Shown here piece by piece: positions 50,132 to 58,812 of a stretch of 62,364 bases of DNA. Position numbers and translations under genes: made by a program. Origin of the DNA: Bacteroidia bacterium (GTDB lineage Bacteria; Bacteroidota; Bacteroidia; JANWJV01); assembly GCA_025451785.1 (NCBI GenBank), contig JANWJV010000052.1, forward strand, positions 1-62,364, given 5' to 3'. The stretch's first letter is position 1. Every line of letters starts with the position of its first letter. The notes below the pieces were generated by a model that was given only the letters and a program-made list of their open reading frames with translations, was not told where the DNA came from and did no database searches.

Positions 50132-50134
50132 CAC

Positions 50135-50521
50135 ATGGCACTTAACCCTAACCACGCATTCGAAGAACTGGAAGGAACCAAGTGCTCCATCGTGGAAAAG
50201 AACTGCAGCCCTGACCGCGTAAGTTTCTTAAAGACACTTCTGGAGTTCAATAAGTTCACCGTGGTGGTGGTAAAGAGCCCTCCCCCTAAAGTAGCAGCTG
50301 CCAAGCCGGTGACCAATCCCGACGGAACGGTTACAGAACCTCCGCCTCCACCTCCCGCTCCCGAAACATTCACCGTAGGTGTTACCGACCTTAGCTTCGA
50401 TCCCATCACGGCGGTGTTCAACCGACAGCTGAAAACACCTCAAGGCGATCTCGTGACCTCCGCTTATTGGAAGGAGCGTGAAACCAAGGCCGACAACGAA
50501 GTTTGGTACTGGAAGAAGTAG
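50135..50521 (+). CDS. Hypothetical protein with Pro-rich linker, in the nuo operon
   Basis: 128 aa; 3-bp gap after nuoN; linker 'TEPPPPPPAPETF'. Confidence 0.75.
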   Translation: MALNPNHAFEELEGTKCSIVEKNCSPDRVSFLKTLLEFNKFTVVVVKSPPPKVAAAKPVTNPDGTVTEPPPPPPAPETFTVGVTDLSFDPITAVFNRQLKTPQGDLVTSAYWKERETKADNEVWYWKK

Positions 50522-50562
50522 CCCTTCCTTATTTCAATCCCTTTATTCCTTAATTTTGCATA

Positions 50563-52689
50563 GTGATCACTATGCTTAAAAAGCCAGCAAGATCAAGCTC
50601 TTTAAAGGCTCGTACCTATTCTTATGACGAGGTACTGGAGCATTGCATGCACTATTTCGCAGGCGATGAACTGGCGGCCACTACCTGGATGAACAAATAC
50701 GCCATGAAGGACGAGAATGGTTATTTCTTTGAAAGAAGTCCGGATGAGATGCATGAGCGGATGGCGGGGGAATTTGCGAGAGCTGAATTCAAATACGCAA
50801 ACAGGCAAAGGGCAAAAGGCAAGTATCTTTCTGAATATGGGAAGAAGCGAAAACCCCTCACCGAAAAAAATATCCTCAATTATTTCAAAGGCTTTCAATA
50901 CCTGGTTCCCCAGGGCAGCGTAATGTCGGCGCTGGGAAATCCGCGTGTTGTTTCTTCCTTATCTAATTGTACAGTACTTCCTGAGGTGCACGATTCTTAC
51001 GGCGGCATCTTTTTCACCGACCAGCAAATGGCGCAACTTTTCAAAAGGCGCTGCGGTGTTGGCGTGGATGTGTCATCTTTACGTCCGGCAAAAATGCCTG
51101 TATCGAACGCGGCAGTCACTACAGTAGGAACGGTGGCCTTTATGGAACGCTTCTCCAACACCACACGCGAAGTATCGCAGGACGGGCGGCGTGGCGCGCT
51201 CATGATCACGATGGACATCGCTCATCCTGATGTGGAGACCTTCATCACCGCCAAACAAGACCTCAAAAAAGTGACCGGGGCGAATATCTCCTTAAGGATC
51301 TCCAACGAATTCATGGCAGCAGTTGAGGCCGACGCCGATTTTACACTCCGCTTCCCTGTTGACGGGGCAGATCCTTTATGCACGCGCAAGGTGCGCGCAA
51401 AGCACCTCTGGAACCTGATCGTGAACTGCGCTCATCGAACGGCTGAACCCGGCATGATATTCTGGGACAGGCAGCACCGTTATTCCACTTCTTCGGTATA
51501 CCCCCAATACCGGAACATTTCCACCAATCCTTGTTCCGAGATCGCCATGCAGGGCGGTGATTCCTGCCGGTTGATGGCGATCAATTTATTTTCACTTGTG
51601 CAATATCCCTTTACAGAGAAAGCAAAATTCAATTACAATAAATTAAAGGAGATCGCTTATGAGGGCATGCGCCTCATGGACGACCTGGTAGATCTGGAAC
51701 TGGAGGCCATCCAAAGGATAATTAAAAAAATAAAACAAGACCCGGAGCCCGCGCACATCAAAGACGTAGAGCTCAGGACCTGGAAATTGCTATACGAATC
51801 AGGTAAGAAAGGCAGGCGTACAGGATTAGGATTTACTGCCCTTGCTGATACCATTGCCGCTATGGGCCTTGCCTTTGATTCGGAAGAAGCGCTGACGCTT
51901 GTCGAAAAGATCATGCAAGCAAAATGCGCTGCCGAGTTCGACAGCTCCATCGATATGGCCATTGAACGAGGCAAGTTCACCGGCTTTAACGCGAAAACGG
52001 AAAACACTTCGGAATTCGTGCAGATGATGATGAAAGAATTTCCGCAACAATACGCCCGTATGATGAAACATGGGCGTCGCAATATTTCCCTCAGCACGGT
52101 AGCTCCCACCGGTACCCTTAGCATCCTTACCCGTTCCTCGAGCGGCATTGAACCCGTGTTCATGCTCAGCTACAAGAGAAGGAGGCGCGTGGACCCCCGC
52201 GACAAGAACGCGAAGGTTGACTTTACTGATGCTCTCGGCGACCGCTGGCAGGAATTTACCGTTTATCATCCCAAACTCAGCCTTTGGATGGACATCAGCG
52301 GAAGGAAAGATCCGGATAAAAGCCCCTATCACAATTCCACCGCTCCAGAGATACAATGGAAAAAGCGAGTACAGATGCAGGCTGTAGTACAGAGATACAC
52401 TACGCACTCCATTTCTTCTACTGTTAATCTTCCCGAGAACACTGAGCCCGCAAAGATCAGCGACATCTTTATTCAAGCATGGAAGAAAGGCCTGAAAGGC
52501 ATTACCATTTACCGCGAAGGCTCCCGCAGCGGAGTTTTACTTCCACCCGACGAAGAGCCCTCACCCAATCGTACATCGTACATCGTACATCGTACATTGA
52601 AATGCGAGGTTTGTGGTGCCGAAAATGAAATGGTGAATGAAGAAGGCTGCTTCATCTGCAAAAGCTGCGGACAGAGCAAATGCTCATAG
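50563..52689 (+). CDS. nrdJ: Adenosylcobalamin-dependent (class II) ribonucleoside-diphosphate reductase
   Basis: 'SNCTVLPEVHDSYGGIFFTDQQMAQLFKRRCGVGVDVSSLRP', 'NPCSEIAMQGGDSCRLMAINL', C-terminal Cys-rich 'CEVCGAENEMVNEEGCFICKSCG'. Confidence 0.93.
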   Translation: MITMLKKPARSSSLKARTYSYDEVLEHCMHYFAGDELAATTWMNKYAMKDENGYFFERSPDEMHERMAGEFARAEFKYANRQRAKGKYLSEYGKKRKPLTEKNILNYFKGFQYLVPQGSVMSALGNPRVVSSLSNCTVLPEVHDSYGGIFFTDQQMAQLFKRRCGVGVDVSSLRPAKMPVSNAAVTTVGTVAFMERFSNTTREVSQDGRRGALMITMDIAHPDVETFITAKQDLKKVTGANISLRISNEFMAAVEADADFTLRFPVDGADPLCTRKVRAKHLWNLIVNCAHRTAEPGMIFWDRQHRYSTSSVYPQYRNISTNPCSEIAMQGGDSCRLMAINLFSLVQYPFTEKAKFNYNKLKEIAYEGMRLMDDLVDLELEAIQRIIKKIKQDPEPAHIKDVELRTWKLLYESGKKGRRTGLGFTALADTIAAMGLAFDSEEALTLVEKIMQAKCAAEFDSSIDMAIERGKFTGFNAKTENTSEFVQMMMKEFPQQYARMMKHGRRNISLSTVAPTGTLSILTRSSSGIEPVFMLSYKRRRRVDPRDKNAKVDFTDALGDRWQEFTVYHPKLSLWMDISGRKDPDKSPYHNSTAPEIQWKKRVQMQAVVQRYTTHSISSTVNLPENTEPAKISDIFIQAWKKGLKGITIYREGSRSGVLLPPDEEPSPNRTSYIVHRTLKCEVCGAENEMVNEEGCFICKSCGQSKCS
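52568..52597 (+). repeat. Heptanucleotide tandem repeat (ATCGTAC)x4+AT inside nrdJ
   Basis: aatcgtacatcgtacatcgtacatcgtacattg; encodes RTSYIVHRT. Confidence 0.95.
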
Positions 52690-52800
52690 CTTGACCCTTC
52701 ATTTCCCCCCTTTACCATCATTATTAGCGCGTTGACCGATTGAAAGCCTTATTAAGCGCGGCCCTTCCATAATTTTGACATTACACCAAGACCATGTATC

Positions 52801-53523
52801 ATGTTACACAAAAACATATCCCTGGTGCTTGCGTTGTCACTAGCGCTCTGCACCTGCAAAAAGGAAACGAAGTTGGACCAAAAAGCAGGACCCTTCGACT
52901 TCCTGTCAGCCGAAAAATATCCGGCGCTTATCGTAGATATCCAATACATGAATGGTTTTCAGCCCGAAGCTGCCACCATTAGTCATCTGAAAGCTTTTCT
53001 TGAAGCGCGTTTGAATAAGCCTCAGGGGGTCTCTTTCTCCATCAGCGCCATTCCAGCGCAGGGAAAGGCGAGCTACAGCCTTGAAGATATAAAGGAGATG
53101 GAGAGCAAATACCGCATGCACCATACCGCGGGTGTTAACATTGTAGCCTTTTACCTGTTCCTCGATGGTGGATATACCTCTGACGGAGGCAGCTTAAAGA
53201 CGCTCGGTGTTGCTTATGATAACACTTCCATGGCCATTTTCGAAAAGACGGTCGTGGATTATTCAGGCGGCCTTGGCGAACCTTCTCAGACGGTACTTGA
53301 GAGCACTGTGATGGAGCATGAGTTCGGGCACCTCCTTGGCCTGGTGAACTCCGGCACCGCGATGCGAAGCAGCCACGAGGGTTATACACACCACTGCGAT
53401 GAAAGCAGCTGCCTTATGTTCCATACCGTTGAAACAACCGACGTTATTGCCAACCTTCTCAACGGTGTGCCGGAGCTTGAGCAGCAGTGCATCGACGACC
53501 TGCGCGGCAACGGCGGCAAGTAG
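52801..53523 (+). CDS. Putative exported/lipoprotein zinc metalloprotease ('membrane metalloprotease' type)
   Basis: 'EHEFGHLLGLVNSGTAMRSSHEGYTHHCDESSCLMFH'; Cys near signal end (LALCTCKKE). Confidence 0.8.
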   Translation: MLHKNISLVLALSLALCTCKKETKLDQKAGPFDFLSAEKYPALIVDIQYMNGFQPEAATISHLKAFLEARLNKPQGVSFSISAIPAQGKASYSLEDIKEMESKYRMHHTAGVNIVAFYLFLDGGYTSDGGSLKTLGVAYDNTSMAIFEKTVVDYSGGLGEPSQTVLESTVMEHEFGHLLGLVNSGTAMRSSHEGYTHHCDESSCLMFHTVETTDVIANLLNGVPELEQQCIDDLRGNGGK

Positions 53524-53527
53524 TGTT

Positions 53528-53565
53528 CCCCCTTCCTTGTAAAGGAGGGGGCCAGGGGGTGGTTA
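53528..53565. repeat. G/C-run hairpin resembling a dispersed Bacteroidota intergenic repeat (CCCCCTTCCTTGTAAAGGAGGGGGCCAGGGGGTGGTTAA); may act as terminator
   Basis: Near-perfect inverted repeat plus GGGGGTGG tail. Confidence 0.6.
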
Positions 53566-53586
53566 AAATATTGTAACATTGCGGGT

Positions 53587-55116
53587 ATGGGCCGCAAGAT
53601 CTCCGCTGACCTGCATGCTTTGATACGCGCTATGAAAGGACCTGAGAAGCGTTACTTCCAGGTCTTTTCAAAGCGTCATGTTCTGAATGGCGAGAATAAC
53701 TATGTGAACCTGTTCAAGGCCATCGGGCGCCAGGAGAATTACGATGAGCAAGCACTCCTGAAGAACAATCCCTGGCTGCGGCCTGAGTTCATCGCCGACC
53801 AAAAGAACAACCTGTACTGGCTTGTATTACGTTCGCTGGTAGTTTATTCAGGTACCAGCACCACCGACGCAAAGCTTAAATTCCTGATGAACAGTTTTGA
53901 CACTCTTTTCAGCAAAGGGCTTTTCAGTCAATGCAAAAAGGTGATCGCTAAAATAAAGAAAGAGTCCTGGAGGCTCGAGCGGAACGCGTTGTATCTCGAA
54001 GGGCTGGAGCGCGAAAAAAAGCTGGAGTTCTCTACCTTTCACCTCAAGGGATCGCCGGCTGCCATTCGGCGTATTAACGAAGAAACAGAGAAAGCGCTGC
54101 AGCGCATCCGTACCGACCTGGGATACAGCGAGCTCTCGGAGCGTATGTTCTTTATCCTGGCCTCTGAAACATTTGTGAGGAGCGAAAAGAACAAAAAACT
54201 AAGCAGGGAGATCATCGGCCACCGGTTAATGAAACGCGCACCGAAAGGCATTTCCATCCTGTCCTTGTTCAACTATCACCGCACGCATTCGCTTTATAGC
54301 TATAGTCATTCCGATCACAAAGGTTTTTACAAGCACTGCAAGGCCATTGTGGGATTGATCGAAGAACATGATTACCTGTTTGCCGATTCTCCTAAGGCTT
54401 ATATCGTTGCACTACAGAACCTGCTCATTGCCTTGAAGAACCTGGAAAAATACAAGGAGCTCTTCCAGGAGCTTCCCAAGCTGAAACAGTACGGTGGCGG
54501 ATCAGCCGAAACAATGGCGCAGGTATTCTTTATCGCTAACGACATTGAGCTTACCTTATATATCGATACAGGGCAATTTGAAAAAGGTGCCAGCATGGCC
54601 CCCGGCATCAGCAAGGGCATCGAGAAGTTCAAGCAATTTATTTCCCCGCGACACGAATTGCTATTCTACTTCAACCTCGGTTATTGTTTCGCCGGGGCCG
54701 GTCAGCCTCATATTGCTTTGCGCTGGATGAATAAAGTGTACGACCACCCGCAAGGCCCCCAGGCCATGCCACTGGTGCATGACCTTTCGAGGGTGATCGC
54801 GCTGCTGCTGCACTATGAGCTCCACCATTTCGACCTTCTAGACTACCGTATCCGTACGGTGGCCAGGACCTTCGGAAGAAAGAACGCGCTTTACACCCTG
54901 GAAAGCACCCTGCTCGACTTCCTTTCCCGTGCCATTGTTACTCCCCGCGATAAAGAGTTGAAACAGCTTAAGCAGGAGTTGTACGATAAGATCCGCAAGC
55001 TTCACGATGACCCTGGGACAAGGATCGGCTTCGCCACCTTCGATTTCCTGAGCTGGGCCGAGAGCCAGCTCACGGGAAAAAGCATGGCTGAGCTCCATCG
55101 CAAACGAGCAAAGTAA
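53587..55116 (+). CDS. Conserved hypothetical protein (about 509 aa, helical/TPR-like)
   Basis: Long ORF with good coding character; no specific domain recognised. Confidence 0.8.
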   Translation: MGRKISADLHALIRAMKGPEKRYFQVFSKRHVLNGENNYVNLFKAIGRQENYDEQALLKNNPWLRPEFIADQKNNLYWLVLRSLVVYSGTSTTDAKLKFLMNSFDTLFSKGLFSQCKKVIAKIKKESWRLERNALYLEGLEREKKLEFSTFHLKGSPAAIRRINEETEKALQRIRTDLGYSELSERMFFILASETFVRSEKNKKLSREIIGHRLMKRAPKGISILSLFNYHRTHSLYSYSHSDHKGFYKHCKAIVGLIEEHDYLFADSPKAYIVALQNLLIALKNLEKYKELFQELPKLKQYGGGSAETMAQVFFIANDIELTLYIDTGQFEKGASMAPGISKGIEKFKQFISPRHELLFYFNLGYCFAGAGQPHIALRWMNKVYDHPQGPQAMPLVHDLSRVIALLLHYELHHFDLLDYRIRTVARTFGRKNALYTLESTLLDFLSRAIVTPRDKELKQLKQELYDKIRKLHDDPGTRIGFATFDFLSWAESQLTGKSMAELHRKRAK

Positions 55117-55250
55117 TGATTGTCACATCCTATTTACTATATGTATAATATTAATTTACTATAAATAAATGGCTTATTTATTGCTTTTATATATTATATA
55201 ACTTACTATTTATAATATAAATTGACCCAACTCAGGGCTTGGCGGCGGTC

Positions 55251-55258
55251 TACATTTG
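55251..55258 (+). promoter_or_regulatory. Putative -7 element TACATTTG for the second adhesin gene
   Basis: Exact TAnnTTTG match 19 bp before ATG 55277, downstream of an AT-rich tract (55117-55220). Confidence 0.45.
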
Positions 55259-55276
55259 CCTCATAAACCAACCCCA

Positions 55277-58200
55277 ATGAGAACAATCTACACCCGCATC
55301 TTTATTATCCTTGGCATCCTCAGCACTCCTCCCGCTAAAGCACAGATCACCCCTCCTTCCTGGATCAATGCCATCGCAGCCGGGGGCGGGCAATTTGAGA
55401 ACGGCGGCGGCATCAGGGCTGGTAACAACAATAAGATCTATGTTGGCGGCCGTTATGCCAATACCATCAGCCTCAGCGGCCTCAATCCTGGTGCATCGGG
55501 TGGAGCCACTTCCGACTTTTCCGCTCAGCTGAGCAATAATCTCAGCGGCGCCGGCAACTGGGCTACACGCGTGCAAGTTTCGGGTGGCTATGATTATGTG
55601 TTCGGCTATAACATTGACGTTAACAATAATACCTATACAGTTGGTACCGTGAACAGCGGCCAATCCTTTTATGTATCAAAGACCAATTCCCTGGGTGTTC
55701 TCCAGTGGAATCTCAAGCCAGGCAGCAGCTGCGGTGCAAACGGGGTTTGCGCTGATGCAGCCGGCAACGTTTACGTAGCGGGCGGCCACGGCACTACCGT
55801 GAACCTGGGCACCGGCAACCTCACGTATGCAGGCGGCGGAAGTGATTTCTTCCTTGTTAAATACTCAAGCGCGGGCGTACCCATATGGTCAGTACGCGGA
55901 GGTGGCGTTGGTTACGATGCCGCCAGGGCTTGTGTACTCGACATGCAAGGAAATATATGGGTATGCGGCGGTTATACAGGCACACCTACTTTTGGCTCTT
56001 TCACGCTTCCCGCTTCTGGAAGTTACTCCAACTTATTTGTAGCTCAATTCAATCCTACCACCGGCGCTTGTATGGCAGCTTATTCAGCAACCAACGCGGG
56101 GATCATCGCCAACGGATGGTACGAAGAGAACGACCTCGTGATCGACTCCTGCAACAATATATATGTTACAGGCCACTTCCAGGGCACTGCTACCTGGGGC
56201 AGCTTCACGAAGAACAGCGCAGGCAGCGACGACTTTTTTGTTGCCAAGCTCAAACCCACAGGTCAGTGGCAGTGGGTACAAACCGGCGGAGGCACAGGCC
56301 CCGACCAGGGACAAGGTGTAGTGATCGACAAGAACTGGGATGTTTGCGTGAGCGGCTACTTCAGGGGAACCGCCAGTTTCTCAGGCACTAACATCACCGC
56401 CAATGGTCCCCAGGATGCTTTCGTTGCCAAATACGCCAGCGGCAATGGCGCGCTCATGTGCGTGCAGAAAGGTGGCGGCGCTGCTTATGAAGATTCCTAC
56501 GGCGGACTTACCGTTGACAACAACCGCCAGGTCTATCTTACCGGCGGTTATTCCCAAGGCACTTCTTCCTTTGGCATGAGCAACCTGCCTGTGGATTACT
56601 ATGGGGATATTTACGTTGCGAAGCTCGACTCCACACCGAGCTATAAAATTGTTCCCCAGGCTGCCGCTACGTATTGTGCCGGACAGTGCTACACCCTTCC
56701 CCTCAGCATTTTCGGAACCTTCAACGGGGGCAACATATTTACTGTTGAGTTGAGCGATGCCAACGGCAGCTTTGCCAGTGGCACCGCAACCATTGGCACA
56801 CTTAACGGCACCAGCTCAGGCACCGTGAACATATGCATCCCCGCTAACGCCACTGCCGGAAGCAATTACTTAATCCGCGTTACCTCTACCAATCCTGTGT
56901 ACTGCAGCGCGGTGAAATGCACACCCCTCACCATCAGCGGAGCACCCACACTTACGCTCAGCTCCGGCGCGACCATTTGCAATGGCAGCAACACCACACT
57001 TTCCGTTTCAGGTGCCAACACCTATTCCTGGTCGCCCGCTACGGGTTTGAGCTCCACCACAGGCTCATCCGTAACAGCAAATCCTTCCACCTCTACTACC
57101 TATATTGTTACAGGAACTAACTCTGGCGGATGCAACAGCACCGCTTCGGTAAGCGTTACCGTAAACCCCCAACCCACAGCGGTGATCACTGGCAACATCA
57201 ATATTTGTCCTGGTACCTCTACCACCCTCAGTGTTTCCGGAAGCTACACGTACAGCTGGAGCACTGGTTCTACCAATACTTCCATCACCGTAAACCCTAC
57301 CGCCACCACTACTTACAGCGTGAGCTATACCAATGGAAACTGCACCAATACTTCTACCGTGCTGGTAACCGTGAGCAACATCAGCAATGCCAGCATTTTC
57401 TCCGTTAACCAGGTGGGATGCTTCGGTTCGGCCAATGGCAGCGCCAGCGTTTCAATGACAGGTGGTACCAATCCGTATACCTATGCATGGAACAACGGCC
57501 AAACCAATTCAACTGCTACCGGGCTGGGTGCCGGTGTTTATACTGTGACCGTGACCGATAACGGAGGCTGCAGCGCCACACAAACAGTGACCATCACACA
57601 ACCCGCTCAGTTGGCAGCGGCAGCGGCAGTTGGCAGTAATGTATCCTGTAACGGCGGCAATAACGGTTCCGCAAGCGTAAACGGATCCGGCGGCAGCGGT
57701 TCTTATACTTACAGTTGGTCAAATGGAGCCACCACTTCATCCATCATCAATCTTACATCAAACATCTATTCAGTAACAATTACCGATGCAAACGGCTGTA
57801 CTGCCACTGCAACTGCCACTGTTACCCAACCCACCGCTCTCACGCTCGCTCTCAACGCTGTTTCCGCTCCGTGCTCTGTAAACGGCGGCACCGCCAGCTC
57901 AACCGTTACTGGCGGCACCGGTTCCTACACCTATTCCTGGAGCAACGGCCAGAACACCGCTTCCGCTAACAATCTTGCTGGCGGTACTTATACGCTTACG
58001 GTTACCGATGCCAAGGGTTGTACAAAAGCCCAAATGGTAACCGTAGCAACCGTGGTGCAGCTTACCGCTACCACTTCTTCAACACCTACCGGTTGTGCGA
58101 CGAATAACGGAACGGCCACGGTAAACCCCAATGGTGGAACAGGGCCTTACACTTATTCCTGGAGCAACGGCCAGGGAATGCAAACGGCCAACATGCTTGG

Positions 58201-58801
58201 CATGGGCTCTTACTCCGTTCTTGTTACCGATTCAAAAGGATGCACGTACAACACCTCCATCACCGTTGGCCAAACGGGCGGTCCAACTGCCAATGCGGGC
58301 ATGGGGGCAACGATCACGCAAGGCAACTCTATCCTGCTTAACGGCAATGGCGGCGGAACTTATTCCTGGAGCCCTGCCAACGGACTGAGCTGCGCCAACT
58401 GCCAGAACCCCACCGCGAGACCGACGGTAACGACCACTTATAAATTAACCGTTACGGATGTCAACGGCTGTACATCCACCGATGAGGTCACCGTATTGGT
58501 TGACGTCCTCTGCGGCACGAATGTGCTCAGCACCCTGCTGCCCAATGCCTTCTCACCCAACCGCGACGGCCGCAACGACCACCTCTGCGTTCCCGAAAAC
58601 CTCTGTGTTACCAGTTTCGATCTTAAGATCTACGACCGCTGGGGCGAGAAAGTGTTTGAAACCAACTCCATCATGAACTGCTGGGACGGGGAATACAAAG
58701 GACAAGCTCTTAACACTGCAGTTTTTGTTTACTACTATCAAGCAACATTGGCGAATGGCGAAACGTTCACACAAAAAGGCAATATCAGCCTCATCAGGTA
58801 A
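55277..58801 (+). CDS. Giant T9SS cargo surface protein: propeller-like N-terminus, Ig-like region, 4 SprB repeats, T9SS type B sorting domain
   Basis: Signal peptide; 'VSCNGGNNGSASVNGSGGSGSYTYSWSNGATTSSI...TDANGCTATATATVTQP'; C-terminus 'LPNAFSPNRDGRNDHLCV...LKIYDRWGEKVFETN...CWDGEYKGQALNTAVFVYYYQATLANGETFTQKGNISLIR'. Confidence 0.94.
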   Translation: MRTIYTRIFIILGILSTPPAKAQITPPSWINAIAAGGGQFENGGGIRAGNNNKIYVGGRYANTISLSGLNPGASGGATSDFSAQLSNNLSGAGNWATRVQVSGGYDYVFGYNIDVNNNTYTVGTVNSGQSFYVSKTNSLGVLQWNLKPGSSCGANGVCADAAGNVYVAGGHGTTVNLGTGNLTYAGGGSDFFLVKYSSAGVPIWSVRGGGVGYDAARACVLDMQGNIWVCGGYTGTPTFGSFTLPASGSYSNLFVAQFNPTTGACMAAYSATNAGIIANGWYEENDLVIDSCNNIYVTGHFQGTATWGSFTKNSAGSDDFFVAKLKPTGQWQWVQTGGGTGPDQGQGVVIDKNWDVCVSGYFRGTASFSGTNITANGPQDAFVAKYASGNGALMCVQKGGGAAYEDSYGGLTVDNNRQVYLTGGYSQGTSSFGMSNLPVDYYGDIYVAKLDSTPSYKIVPQAAATYCAGQCYTLPLSIFGTFNGGNIFTVELSDANGSFASGTATIGTLNGTSSGTVNICIPANATAGSNYLIRVTSTNPVYCSAVKCTPLTISGAPTLTLSSGATICNGSNTTLSVSGANTYSWSPATGLSSTTGSSVTANPSTSTTYIVTGTNSGGCNSTASVSVTVNPQPTAVITGNINICPGTSTTLSVSGSYTYSWSTGSTNTSITVNPTATTTYSVSYTNGNCTNTSTVLVTVSNISNASIFSVNQVGCFGSANGSASVSMTGGTNPYTYAWNNGQTNSTATGLGAGVYTVTVTDNGGCSATQTVTITQPAQLAAAAAVGSNVSCNGGNNGSASVNGSGGSGSYTYSWSNGATTSSIINLTSNIYSVTITDANGCTATATATVTQPTALTLALNAVSAPCSVNGGTASSTVTGGTGSYTYSWSNGQNTASANNLAGGTYTLTVTDAKGCTKAQMVTVATVVQLTATTSSTPTGCATNNGTATVNPNGGTGPYTYSWSNGQGMQTANMLGMGSYSVLVTDSKGCTYNTSITVGQTGGPTANAGMGATITQGNSILLNGNGGGTYSWSPANGLSCANCQNPTARPTVTTTYKLTVTDVNGCTSTDEVTVLVDVLCGTNVLSTLLPNAFSPNRDGRNDHLCVPENLCVTSFDLKIYDRWGEKVFETNSIMNCWDGEYKGQALNTAVFVYYYQATLANGETFTQKGNISLIR

Positions 58802-58812
58802 AAAAGGAAAAC

